Source: Myxococcales bacterium (GTDB taxonomy: Bacteria; Myxococcota_A; Polyangia; Polyangiales; JADJMO01). Taken from it: DNA of 64,000 nt. Positions 53,644 through 62,218 of this stretch are shown one piece after another. Below the pieces are notes generated by a model that saw only the letters and a list, made by a program, of their open reading frames with translations, was not told the DNA's origin and did not search any database. A program made the translations under genes and the position numbers. Every line of letters begins with the position of its first letter. The stretch's first letter is position 1. The stretch is taken from contig JADJMO010000013.1 in NCBI GenBank assembly GCA_016709545.1, forward strand, positions 62,001 to 126,000, given 5' to 3'.

Positions 53644-55102
53644 ATGTCGCTCGGAGCTCGCCTGGTCTGCGCCGCGGTCGTCGTCTTCCCTGGCCTCGAT
53701 CTGTCCACCAACGCCCGCCTCGGGTTCTCGTGCGCCCGCGAGACCGAGAGCCTCGCGGTCACGCCCGCGACGCCGCCGAAGCCCACGACCGCGAGCGTGG
53801 CCATCGCACCCCCGCCACCCGTGAAGCCCGCGCCGCCCCCCCCCGAGACCCCCGCGACCTGGCTCGCCAAGCAGGTCCCCGACGGTGGCAAGGTCGTGAA
53901 CGACGGCCCGAACCTCTCGGTGCAGCACACGGCGAAGGAGGGCGAGACGCTCCTGCAGCTGTCCGCCAAGTACATCGACCTCACCGACTTCTTCAGCGAG
54001 GGGCAGCTCCTCCACGCGCTCGAGAAGCAGAATCCGAAGGCCCGCGGGAAGCTCGCCGCCGGCACCACGCTGACGATCCCGGGCATCGTGCAGGCGATCC
54101 CCAAGACCGGCGCGGAGGCGCGCCTCGGCTGGCCGAAGGAGGACGGCGGCTCGCTGCGCGGGATCTACGCCAACGCCTGGATGGCGGGGCTCCCGACGTT
54201 CCCGGCGCTCCTGGACCAGGTCGCCCAGAAGGGCATGAACGCGCTCGTCCTCGACGCGAAGGACGTGACCGGTCAGTTCACGTATCCCTCGAAGATCCCG
54301 CTCGCGGTGGAGATCGGCGCCAGCAAGCACGCAACGCTGCCATCGTTCGCGCGGGTGGTCCGGTTCGCGCACGCCCGCGGCATCCGCGTGGTCGCGCGCG
54401 TGAGCTGCTTCCGCGACGAGTGGCTCGGGCCGCGCAAGGGCGAGCTCGCGGTGCAGAAGAAGGGCGGCGGACCCCACGTCGCGCCGAGCAAGATCGTCGA
54501 CTGGCTCGACCCGACCAACGAGAAGGTGCAGCAGTACCTGCTCGACGTGATCGACGAGTCGCTCGAGGCCGGCGTCGACGAGATCCAGCTCGACTACGTG
54601 CGCTACCCGACCGAGGGCGTGTGGGACGCCGACTTCCACCTCAAGGAGAAGGGCACGACGGCCCGCGAGGTGATCACGGCCTTCGTCAAGCGCGTGCACG
54701 AGCACACCCAGAAGCACCAGGTGCCGCTCTCGAGGGCCGGACATGGAGTCGACGGGCCAGGACATCCGCATGCTCGCGCCGTACGTCGAGGCGCTCTCGC
54801 CGATGGTCTACCCCTCGCACTTCGCGGTCGGGTTCCAGGGCTACGAGAAGCCCGGCGATCACCCCGACATCGTCGCGATCGGCACCCGCAAAGCCGTCGA
54901 GGAGGTGGAGGCCATCGGCGCCAAGACGGTGATCCGCCCCTGGGTCCAGGCCTTCCCCTTCCGCACCACCTCGTTCGGCACGGGCTACGTCCGCGAGCAG
55001 TTGGTCGAGGCCAAGAAGGGCGGCGGCGTCGGCTGGCTCGCCTGGAACAGCGGCGGCGAATACGGCGCCACCCTCGCGGCGGTGACCGGCCTGAAGAAGT
55101 GA
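53644..55102 (+). CDS. DUF4015/GH-like exported protein with LysM-like domain, frameshift and short deletion near 54735
   Basis: A restored product of ~485 residues. ATG 53644 opens a signal peptide. A Pro-rich linker with (P)5-6 runs follows (residues ~40-75). A LysM-like domain (~95-155) reads VQHTAKEGETLLQLSAKYID...GTTLTIPGIV, suited to peptidoglycan or chitin binding. The DUF4015 putative glycoside-hydrolase TIM-barrel follows: GGSLRGIYANAWMAGLPTFP, KGMNALVLDAKDVTGQFTYP, GIRVVARVSCFRDEWL, NEKVQQYLLDVIDESLEAGV, DEIQLDYVRYPTEG. After HQVPLS the barrel strand (normally LDVFG-like) is missing. The protein resumes in another frame at ESTGQDIRMLAPYVEALSPM and ends WLAWNSGGEYGATLAAVTG. Confidence 0.8.
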
Positions 55103-55134
55103 ACCAGAGCGCCGAGCGGCGGTAGTCTGTCTGG

Positions 55135-55953
55135 ATGCGCCACTTCCGCCCTGTCGAACGCGTCTCGAGCTGGCGTCGCATGGCGCTCCACGCCTGGGGC
55201 GCCCCGAGCGACCCGACCGTCCACGGCCTCCTCGACGTCGACGCCACCGAGGCCCTCGCCTTCGTGCGCGACCTCCGCGCGAAGTCGGGCGAGCGCATCA
55301 CGCTGACCCACCTCGTGGGCCACGCGGTCGCGCGGGCGATCGCCCAGCAGCCCGACGTCAACGCGATCGTACGCTTCGGCCGGCTCTACCAGCGCGACAC
55401 CATCGACGTGTTCTTCCAGGTCGCCTTCGGGGGCGGCGGCAACCTCGCGGGCCACAAGGTCGAGCGCGCCGACCTGAAGGGCGTCGCGGCCATCGCCCGG
55501 GAGCTCGGAGAGGGCGCGTCGAAGGTGCGCGACGGGCGAGCCGAGAACGTGAAGACGACCCAGCGCTTCACCCACATGCCGGCCCCGATGATGGGGCTCG
55601 CGCTCCGCGCCGCGAGCTTGCTGACCTACGATCTCGGCCTCGATCTGTCGGCGTACGGCGTGCCCTTCGACTCGTTCGGGAGCGCGATGGTGACCAACGT
55701 CGGGAGCTTCGGGCTCACGGTCGGGCTGCCGCCCCTCCTGCAGATCTCGCGGTGTCCGCTGGTCGTGCTGGTCGGCGAGGTGCAGGACCGCCCGGTGGCC
55801 CGGGACGGCGCGGTGGTGGTGCGACCGGTGCTGCCGATCGGGGTCACCTTCGACCACCGCCTGCTCGACGGTTACCACGCCGGCGTCCTCGCCAAGGAGT
55901 TCCGACGCGTGCTCGAGAACCCGCGCGAGGTGCTCGCCGACGAGCTCGCCTAG
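55135..55953 (+). CDS. Stand-alone 2-oxoacid dehydrogenase E2-type acyltransferase catalytic domain
   Basis: A 272-residue protein that is only the catalytic trimer-forming domain of E2 acyltransferases (chloramphenicol-acetyltransferase fold), with no lipoyl or peripheral-subunit-binding domain. Evidence: SGERITLTHLVGHAVARAIA, QPDVNAIVRFGRLYQRDTID, FGSAMVTNVGSFGLTVGLPP and the active-site VTFDHRLLDGYHAGVLAKEF (HxxxDG). Since E2 proteins work through lipoyl arms, a domain on its own implies either a separately encoded lipoyl carrier or another acyl donor, probably CoA. It has no signal peptide. ATG 55135 starts near the usual domain boundary. Confidence 0.88.
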   Translation: MRHFRPVERVSSWRRMALHAWGAPSDPTVHGLLDVDATEALAFVRDLRAKSGERITLTHLVGHAVARAIAQQPDVNAIVRFGRLYQRDTIDVFFQVAFGGGGNLAGHKVERADLKGVAAIARELGEGASKVRDGRAENVKTTQRFTHMPAPMMGLALRAASLLTYDLGLDLSAYGVPFDSFGSAMVTNVGSFGLTVGLPPLLQISRCPLVVLVGEVQDRPVARDGAVVVRPVLPIGVTFDHRLLDGYHAGVLAKEFRRVLENPREVLADELA

Positions 55954-56080
55954 TCGCTGGCGCTCGACGGAGGTGCCCCGCGCGGCCGCCTCACCGGGGC
56001 GTCCCTGCGTCGTCTCCGCCGTACGCGATGGCCCTCGAACACGCGCGCGACGTGGCGTGGTTCGTGCGTGGTGGGATGTC

Positions 56081-56497
56081 ATGAAACCGCACCTCACCCT
56101 CGGCCTGTGCGTCCTCGCCCTCGGCGTGTTCCCCCTCGGGTGCACGCAGGAGCCGCAGCCGATGACCGCGGGCTCCGAGGTGCCCGCGAGCGAGGGGACA
56201 GTCCTCGCGACCGCCGGCGCCAACGGCCACACCCACGTCGTCATCCGCGTGAAGCACCTCGCCCTCCCCGGCAAGGTGCAGTCCGACTCCAACGTCTACG
56301 TGGTGTGGATCCAGCCCCTGAACGGCCACCAGCTGAGCGCCGGGCCCCTCACCCTCGACATCGACCTCCAGGGGACCTTCGAGACGGTGACCCCGCACCG
56401 TCGGTTCTTGCTCACGGTGACGCCCGAGCCGGACCCGAAGGCCGCCTTCCCCACCCACGATCCGGTCTTCAGCGCCAACATCGTGCGCGCGGACTGA
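56081..56497 (+). CDS. Small lipoprotein with anti-sigma-K-like beta domain
   Basis: A 138-residue lipoprotein (lipobox LGVFPLGCTQEP). A short Pro/Glu/Ser linker precedes a beta-sandwich of ~100 residues: ATAGANGHTHVVIRVKHLAL, SNVYVVWIQPLNGHQLSAGP, LTLDIDLQGTFETV, HRRFLLTVTPEPDP. The strand VYVVWIQP resembles domains of anti-sigma-K-type extracytoplasmic proteins. I chose ATG 56081, which begins MKPHLTLGLCVLALG. An open frame upstream to 55973 lacks a signal peptide. It precedes the next lipoprotein gene by 30 bp. Confidence 0.7.
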   Translation: MKPHLTLGLCVLALGVFPLGCTQEPQPMTAGSEVPASEGTVLATAGANGHTHVVIRVKHLALPGKVQSDSNVYVVWIQPLNGHQLSAGPLTLDIDLQGTFETVTPHRRFLLTVTPEPDPKAAFPTHDPVFSANIVRAD

Positions 56498-56527
56498 TCT
56501 CGTTCCCGTCTCGCAGAAGGAGTCCTC

Positions 56528-57025
56528 ATGTACAAGAGCATCGTCCTCGCCGCGGCCCTCGGCCTCGGCACCGCGTTCGGCTGCCAGCCGGCCTCCGACG
56601 AGCTGGCCCGGATCGAGCGCGAGCAGTCGAAGGCACAGCTCGAGGTGAAGGAGGCCGAGCAAGCGGCCGCCGACAAGAGCACCGCCGCGCAGGCGGCCGC
56701 CGACGAGATCGTCTCCGGCGCCAAGCTCGACTTCGAGAAGGCGCGCGACGACTTCAGCGCGGTCAAGCTCACCGACCTCGCCGCGCTCGACAAGAAGATC
56801 GCGGACCTCGAGGCCACGGCCAAGGACAAGACCGGCATGGTGAAGCTCGGCTACGACTCGAGCCTCGCCAAGATCCGCGAGCGACGCGCGCGCCTCGCGC
56901 TCGACATCCGCGCCATCGGCGGCACGTCGCTGCAGGGGTGGGACGCCATGACCCTCGAGCTCGACAAGGACACGCGCGAGCTCGCGATCCTCATCGAGCA
57001 GGCGCCCACGCTGCTGCTGCTGTGA
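56528..57025 (+). CDS. Small coiled-coil lipoprotein
   Basis: A 165-residue lipoprotein: signal peptide and lipobox SIVLAAALGLGTAFGCQPAS, then a long helical region (DELARIEREQSKAQLEVKEA...AAQAAADEIV and KLDFEKARDDFSAVKLTDLA), followed by a second helical pair ending IEQAPTLLLL. It has an AGAAGGAG ribosome site directly before ATG 56528. The long heptad pattern suggests a helical hairpin on the membrane, as in Lpp- or OmpH-like lipoproteins, but without clear relatives. Function unknown. Confidence 0.75.
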   Translation: MYKSIVLAAALGLGTAFGCQPASDELARIEREQSKAQLEVKEAEQAAADKSTAAQAAADEIVSGAKLDFEKARDDFSAVKLTDLAALDKKIADLEATAKDKTGMVKLGYDSSLAKIRERRARLALDIRAIGGTSLQGWDAMTLELDKDTRELAILIEQAPTLLLL

Positions 57026-57049
57026 ACCAGATGGGGTAGACTCGCGCCC

Positions 57050-57436
57050 ATGGCGGCGAGACGCGCAGACGCGCCGGGCAAGGTGCTGGAGCGGCTGCGC
57101 GCGATCTGCCTGGCGTTGCCCGAGGCGAACGAGCGGGTCTCCCACGGGGAGCCGAACTGGTTCGCGGGCAAGGGCAAGGTGTTCGCGTCGCTCGACGACC
57201 ACCACCACGGCGCCGCACACCTCTCCGTGTGGCTGCCGCAGCCGCCGGGCGTGCAGGAGCTCCTGATCGAGGCCGACCCGGAGCGATTCTTCCGACCGCC
57301 CTACGTCGGACCGAGAGGCTGGGTCGGGGTCGTCCTCGACACCGCCCCCGACTGGGGGATGGTCGCGACGCTCGTGCGCGACGCCTACGTGCACGTCGCG
57401 ACCCAGAAGCTCCGCCGCCTCCTCGGCGAGGCCTGA
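57050..57436 (+). CDS. MmcQ/YjbR family protein
   Basis: A 128-residue YjbR/CyaY-like-fold protein. Signature segments: LERLRAICLALPEANERVSH, EPNWFAGKGKVFASLDDHHH, LSVWLPQPPGVQELLIEADP, FFRPPYVGPRGWVGVVLDTA. The last, with P-Y-x-G-x-x-G-W-V, is the family hallmark. Members have been crystallised and bind DNA-like ligands in some cases, but the role is not settled. ATG 57050 is 24 bp after the previous stop. It overlaps no neighbour and is convergent with the amidase gene. Confidence 0.88.
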   Translation: MAARRADAPGKVLERLRAICLALPEANERVSHGEPNWFAGKGKVFASLDDHHHGAAHLSVWLPQPPGVQELLIEADPERFFRPPYVGPRGWVGVVLDTAPDWGMVATLVRDAYVHVATQKLRRLLGEA

Positions 57437-57438
57437 CC

Positions 57439-58933
57439 CTACAGCTGCGGGAGCACGTCCTTCCACGGGCGCGCCGCCTCGAGCTGCGCGGCGAGGCGGA
57501 ACAGGGTGGCCTCGTCGCCGTACCGCGCGACGAACTGGGTGCCGATGGGGAGGTTCTGCGCGTTCACGAACAGCGGCACGCTCATCGCGGGCTGGCCGGT
57601 CATGTTGAACAGCATCGTGTTCGGGGTGGCCGCGAAGCTCGTCTCGGCGAGCGCGAACAGCGACTTCTCGAGCACCGGACCGACGACTGTCGGCGAGGCG
57701 TGCTTGAGCGCGCCAAGGGCCAGGAGCTCCCAGGGCTTCGGCAGGAGCTCGCCGATCTTCACGGGCGGCGTAGCGCAGGTGGGCGTGGCGAACACGTCGT
57801 AGTCGCGCATGAACGCGGCGACCTTGCGCGTCGTGCGCGCGATCGTCGAGCGCGCGCCCTCCACCTTGGCCCCGGAGAGGTAGCGCCCGACCTGCGAGAG
57901 GAACCAGGTGACCGGCTCGTACTGCGAGGGGTGGGCGCGCTTGCCCGTCAGCGCCGCGAACTGGTCGACGACGCCCGCGGTGCAGGCGGCGACCACGGTG
58001 AGGTAGGCGACGCGCAGCGGCTCGACGTCGATCGGTGGGTGCGCCTCCACCACCTCGTGGCCGAGCTCGCGACAGAGGCGCATCGCGTCCTCGAGGGCGG
58101 CGCGGTTGTCCGGGTGGGTGCGCTCGGCGAGCAGCGCGCGGGCCGAGAAGGCGATGCGCAGCTTGCCGGCGGGGCGCTCGATCTCCTCGCGCATGGGGCG
58201 CGCGAGCGCGGGGGCGACGTAGGGCGCGCCCTCGTCGGGGCCCTCGGTCGCGTCGAACATCGCCGCCGAGTCGCGGACCGTGCGCGACACGACGAGCCGC
58301 GCGACGAACCCGTGCCACGACTCGCCCTCGTCGGGCCCCATCGGCATGCGACCGCGCGAGGGCTTGAGGCCGAACAGGCCGCAGTGGCTCGCGGGGATGC
58401 GGATCGACCCCCCACCGTCGCCCGCGTGGGCGAGCGGCACGATGCCGGCGGCGACGGCCGCCGCGGAGCCACCGGAGGAGCCACCGGGGGTGTGCGCGAG
58501 GTTCCACGGGTTGTACGTGGCGCCGTGCAGCGCCGGCTCGGTGAACGCGACGAGGCCGAGCTCGGGCGTGTTGGTCTTGCCGACGATGACCACACCCGAA
58601 CGCTTGAACCGGGCAAACATCTCCGAGTCGTGCGGCGCGACGTAGCCCCTCGAGGGCGCGGGTGCCGGCGTTGTACGGCTCGTCGGCCAGCGTGCCGTCG
58701 AGGTCCTTGACGACGAACGGCACGCCGCGGAACGGGCCGTCGGCCATCGCGCCCCGGGCCGCCTCCTCTCTCGCGCGCGCAAACCGCCGGTGGATGACGC
58801 TGTGGACCTTGCCGTCCACCGCCTCGATGCGGCCGATCGCGAGGTCGACGAGCTCCCTCGCGGTGACCTCGCCCTTCTGCACGAGCGCGGCCAGCCCGAG
58901 ACCGTCTTGCTTCCGGTATTCCTCGTAGTGCAT
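57439..58933 (-). CDS. Amidase (amidase signature family), one-base insertion near 58648
   Basis: A ~497-residue amidase with the Ser-cisSer-Lys triad. Start ATG 58933 gives MHYEEYRKQDGLGLAALVQK. The Lys is in PFRGVPFVVKDLDG. The frame breaks at a run of four C near 58646-58649 (minus strand GGGG) and continues YVAPHDSEMFARFKRSGVVI. The cis-Ser and nucleophile lie in GGSSGGSAAAVAAGIVPLAH and AGDGGGSIRIPASHCGLFGL. Later blocks SGAKVEGARSTIARTTRKVA and FNMTGQPAMSVPLFVNAQNL are intact. Removing one G at the run restores the frame. The substrate could be any amide; the group includes nylon-oligomer and aryl-amide hydrolases. It is convergent with the MmcQ/YjbR gene with a 2-bp gap. Confidence 0.9.
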
Positions 58934-59028
58934 CCCGATCGCCTCCGGCACCAAATTGCCTTGTCGCTCCCGGGGCGTCCTCGTCCGCCCCTCCGCTCCG
59001 GACTCCTACTACGGCGCCGTGGGAGCGT

Positions 59029-59400
59029 TCAGCGCTTCTTCTTCGCCCACAGGGCCCGGACGTCGGTCACCGCGTCGTGCAGCTCCTTCTGCGCCGCGAG
59101 GTCGTTCTCGACGAACGAGAGGCCGTCCACGAGCCAGCGGGCGATCCGCGGCTGCACGAGGCGGTAGTACACGTGACGGCCCTCGCGCCGCTCGGTCACG
59201 AGGTGGTGGGTGCGAAGGAGCGCGAGGTGCTGCGAGGTGGTCGCGGGCGCGGCGCCGATGGTCTCGGACAGCGTGGCCACGTCGCGCTCGCCGTCGCGCA
59301 GCTCTTCGACGATGCGGATGCGCGCCGCGTGCGAGAGCACCGAGAGCAGGTCGGCGAGGGCCTTGGTGGCGGTGATGCGGTTCGGCATGGCGGCGTTCAC
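59029..59400 (-). CDS. ArsR/SmtB family transcriptional regulator, last gene of the export operon
   Basis: A 123-residue winged-helix repressor. Helices: ALADLLSVLSHAARIRIVEE, DVATLSETIGAAPATTSQHL (the recognition helix), then the wing HHLVTERREGRHVYYRL. No CxxC or HxxxH metal-sensing motif is visible at the usual alpha3 or alpha5 positions, so the signal is probably not a metal. GTG 59400 overlaps the stop of the TolC-like gene by four bases (GTGA), the same coupling as in the rest of the operon. An ATG at 59388 would give a protein four residues shorter. It probably autoregulates the exporter. Confidence 0.88.
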   Translation of the reverse strand: MNAAMPNRITATKALADLLSVLSHAARIRIVEELRDGERDVATLSETIGAAPATTSQHLALLRTHHLVTERREGRHVYYRLVQPRIARWLVDGLSFVENDLAAQKELHDAVTDVRALWAKKKR

Positions 59401-60914
59401 GGGGTGACCTTCGGCAGCTCGCCGGTCACCGCCCGGAAGACTGCCACGGCCCGCTCCCGGTCGGCGAGCGCCACGATCTCGCGCGCAGCCGCTTCGGCGA
59501 CGGCGGTCTCGCGGAGGTTGACCAGGAGGAGGGTGCTCTGTCCGAGGAAGAAGGCGTCCCTCTCCGCGGCGGCGAGCTTCCTCGCGAGGGCGAGCTCGCT
59601 CCGCGCGAGGGCCAGGCGGGCGCGGGCGGTCTCCTCGAGCGACAGGGCGTCCCGGACGTCGGCCCCGATCCGGTCGCGCGCGAAGGTCAGCTGGTAGTCG
59701 AGCTTGGCGGCCTTGGCCGCCGCCTGGGCGGCCTTGCCGTCGGGACCCCGCGCGAGGAGCGGGATGTCGATGACGAGGCCGATCTCGAGCTGCGTGGGGT
59801 AGAGCTGCGGTATCCCGCTGCCGAAGTCCTTGGCGGCCACGATCTGGAAGTCGAGCGCGGGCTTGCCGGCGTTCTTCGCGAGGTCCTGCTCGTACCCGAC
59901 CTGCTTCTTCTGCTCCTCGATGCGGAGGATCTCCGGTCGCCGCGCGATGGCCTTCTTGACCTCTTCCTCGACGGTTCCGACCACCAGCGGCTTGGGCTCT
60001 GCGAAGAGCGGCAGCTCGGCTGCGCTCGGCACGCGGGGCTTGCCGTTCTGGTCGCGCAGGAACATGGACAGCTCGATGGCGGCGGCCGCGAGCGAGCGCT
60101 CCGTCGAGATGAGCGTGGCCTTGCGCCCCAGGATCGCGCGCTGGTTGTCCTCCTGCTCGATCTTCGCGAGATCGCCCTTGAGCACGCGGGCTCCCAGCGC
60201 GGCGTCCCGATCCTCGGCGAGGGCGAGCAGCTCCTTCGCGACCGTGACCACTTGCCCGGCCTCGACCCAGTTCCAGTAGCGAATCGCGGCCGACCGATGC
60301 AGCTCGAGCCGCTGCACTGCGACCCCTGCCTCGGCGATCTTGGGCGAGAGCTCCGCGGCGAACAGCGCCGCTCGCCGGGAGTCGATCGCCGAGTCGCGGT
60401 AGAGTGGCAGCACGAGCCCGCCGCGAATCTCGCCGAGATCGAGCGTCTGGGACTTGCCGTCGTAGGAAGCGAACGTGCCGAGGCCGAGCTTGTAGCCGCC
60501 GAACACGCTGGCGCCGAGCACCGGGAGCGGCTGCGTGACGACGGTGTCGAGCCGCTTGCTGCTGTAGTAGCCGAGCAGCTCCCAGGTGGCCCGGGATCGC
60601 CAGATCGGATCGAAGCCACCCTTGGCCGACAGCTTCTCTCCCTCGGCGATCACGACGTCCTGCTTCACGGCCGCGAGCAGCGGGTGGTGCTTGTCCACGG
60701 ACGTGGTGACCTCCGAGAAGCTCAGCGCCTTCGCGACCGACGCGGACGAAGCGACCGACGAGGAGGACGGAGCAGCCGAGAGCGACGTCGAGCCGGAAGG
60801 CGAACCGGAGGGCACGGCGACGACGGGTTTCGGATCGCTGACGGGAGCAGCGAAGGCCGCTGCCGTGCCGGCGAAGAGCAAGGAGATCGTGAGCGCGAGG
60901 GACATGCGGGTCAT
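59397..60914 (-). CDS. TolC family outer-membrane efflux protein
   Basis: A 505-residue TolC-like channel protein. Signal peptide SLALTISLLFAGTAAAFA; a Ser/Pro/Ala-rich stretch (~25-60); then TolC repeats with long helices (LLAVSTER- ...IAARRPEILRIEEQKKQVGY, AKLDYQLTFARDRIGADVRD, LARSELALARKLAAAERDAF) and beta strands that form the barrel (GLVIDIPLLARGPDGKAAQA). An acid-rich start (SEVTTSVDKHHPLLAAVKQD) is typical of TolC N-termini. ATG 60914 overlaps the HlyD stop by four bases (ATGA). Together with the ABC and HlyD genes it should give a continuous channel through the envelope. Confidence 0.85.
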   Translation of the reverse strand: MTRMSLALTISLLFAGTAAAFAAPVSDPKPVVAVPSGSPSGSTSLSAAPSSSSVASSASVAKALSFSEVTTSVDKHHPLLAAVKQDVVIAEGEKLSAKGGFDPIWRSRATWELLGYYSSKRLDTVVTQPLPVLGASVFGGYKLGLGTFASYDGKSQTLDLGEIRGGLVLPLYRDSAIDSRRAALFAAELSPKIAEAGVAVQRLELHRSAAIRYWNWVEAGQVVTVAKELLALAEDRDAALGARVLKGDLAKIEQEDNQRAILGRKATLISTERSLAAAAIELSMFLRDQNGKPRVPSAAELPLFAEPKPLVVGTVEEEVKKAIARRPEILRIEEQKKQVGYEQDLAKNAGKPALDFQIVAAKDFGSGIPQLYPTQLEIGLVIDIPLLARGPDGKAAQAAAKAAKLDYQLTFARDRIGADVRDALSLEETARARLALARSELALARKLAAAERDAFFLGQSTLLLVNLRETAVAEAAAREIVALADRERAVAVFRAVTGELPKVTP

Positions 60915-62218
60915 GACGGCTTGGTCTCCTTGGGGACCGGGGCGGGGACGGTGGGCGGGAAGCCGTTGAACTGGCGCCAGAGCTCGTAGCCGAGCTTCAC
61001 GCGACCGAGCTGGAACCACCCGTGGACGCGGGTGCCCTGGCGCAGGACGTCGGGGCTCGGCCAGGGGTCTACGCCGTCGGGCACGACGACGACGCGGAAC
61101 TTCCCCTTGCCGTCGTCGGTGGCGTCGACGAAGGACACGGTGCCGCCGAACGTGCCGACCGTGATCGACGGCCAGCCGGAGAACTGCAGCGCGGGCCAGC
61201 CCTCGAACTGCACGCGCACGTGCGCGCCCACGCGGATCAGCGGCGAGTCGCGACCGTCGACCCAGAGCTCGAGGGCGCGCTGCGCGGCGTTGGGGACCAG
61301 GATCGCGAGCGCGTCGCCGGCCTTCACCATCTCGGTGCCCTGCTTGGCGACGAGCTTGAGCACCACCCCCGCGCGCGGAGCCTTCACGATCTGCGCGTCC
61401 TGCCGGGCGAGGCGGACCTCGACGCGGGAGAGCTCGGCGTTCGAGCTCGCGACCTCGATGGCAGCAATGGCAGCCGTCGCCTTGCCGTCCTCGAGGGAGA
61501 CCGTCGTATCGGCCTCGATCTTCAGGCGGTCCGCCTCGAAGGTCAGCTCGTCGGCCTCGGCGAGCATCTGCGCGACCTTCGCCCGGTCGACGTCGGTGCT
61601 CGCGCGGGCGTAGTCGAGCTCGGCGAGCTCGAGCGCGCGTACGCTCGCGAGGCCCTTCTCGAGGAGGCCCTTCTGTCGCTCGAGGTTGGCCTTCGCGGTC
61701 TTCTCGGCGGCGACGGTGGCCTCGAGCGCCTTCTTCGCGACGGCGATGCGGCTCGTGGCCATGGTGACCCGGAGCTTCGCGGCCTTCTGCGCCGCCTTCT
61801 GGCTCAGGCCGAGCGCCGTGACGCGCGCCTCCGCCGCAGCGACGCGCGCCTCGGCCGCGACGATGCGCTTCTTGACCGCGTCGCGCTCGAGGCGGAGGCG
61901 GCTCATGATCTCCGGGTCGTTGTCGGCGAGCTCGGCGAGCGTGTCGCCCTCGCGCACGACGCTGCCCTCCTGCACGTGCCACTTGGTGACGCGGCCGTCG
62001 ATCGGCGCCTCGATGCGCTGCTCTCGGTCGAGGGGGGAGAAGGCGATGACCCGCCCCTCGCCGGCCGCCGTCTGCTGCCAGGGCGTCACCACGAGGGCCA
62101 GGAAGACCGCGACGAGCAGCAGCGCGACGAGGCGGGCCGGGTTGCGCGCGAAGCGCGGCGTGCGGAGGAAGCGACCGATGGGGAGCTGCTCGGCTCCTCG
62201 ATACGGGTGGGCGCTCAT
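60911..62218 (-). CDS. HlyD family periplasmic adaptor subunit
   Basis: A 435-residue membrane-fusion protein. A cytoplasmic N-terminus of ~28 residues precedes one membrane helix (ARLVALLLVAVFLALVVTPW). The lipoyl/barrel-sandwich halves are IEAPIDGRVTKWHVQEGSVV...GDTLAELADN and APRAGVVLKLVAKQGTEMVK...GDALAILVP. Between them lies a long coiled coil (~105-260: RDAVKKRIVAAEARVAAAEA, KALEATVAAEKTAKANLERQ). A beta-barrel domain and a C-terminal part (VGAHVRVQFEGWPALQFSGW) follow. It joins the ABC transporter to the TolC channel. Overlaps of four bases with both neighbours show tight coupling. Confidence 0.9.
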   Translation of the reverse strand: MSAHPYRGAEQLPIGRFLRTPRFARNPARLVALLLVAVFLALVVTPWQQTAAGEGRVIAFSPLDREQRIEAPIDGRVTKWHVQEGSVVREGDTLAELADNDPEIMSRLRLERDAVKKRIVAAEARVAAAEARVTALGLSQKAAQKAAKLRVTMATSRIAVAKKALEATVAAEKTAKANLERQKGLLEKGLASVRALELAELDYARASTDVDRAKVAQMLAEADELTFEADRLKIEADTTVSLEDGKATAAIAAIEVASSNAELSRVEVRLARQDAQIVKAPRAGVVLKLVAKQGTEMVKAGDALAILVPNAAQRALELWVDGRDSPLIRVGAHVRVQFEGWPALQFSGWPSITVGTFGGTVSFVDATDDGKGKFRVVVVPDGVDPWPSPDVLRQGTRVHGWFQLGRVKLGYELWRQFNGFPPTVPAPVPKETKPS

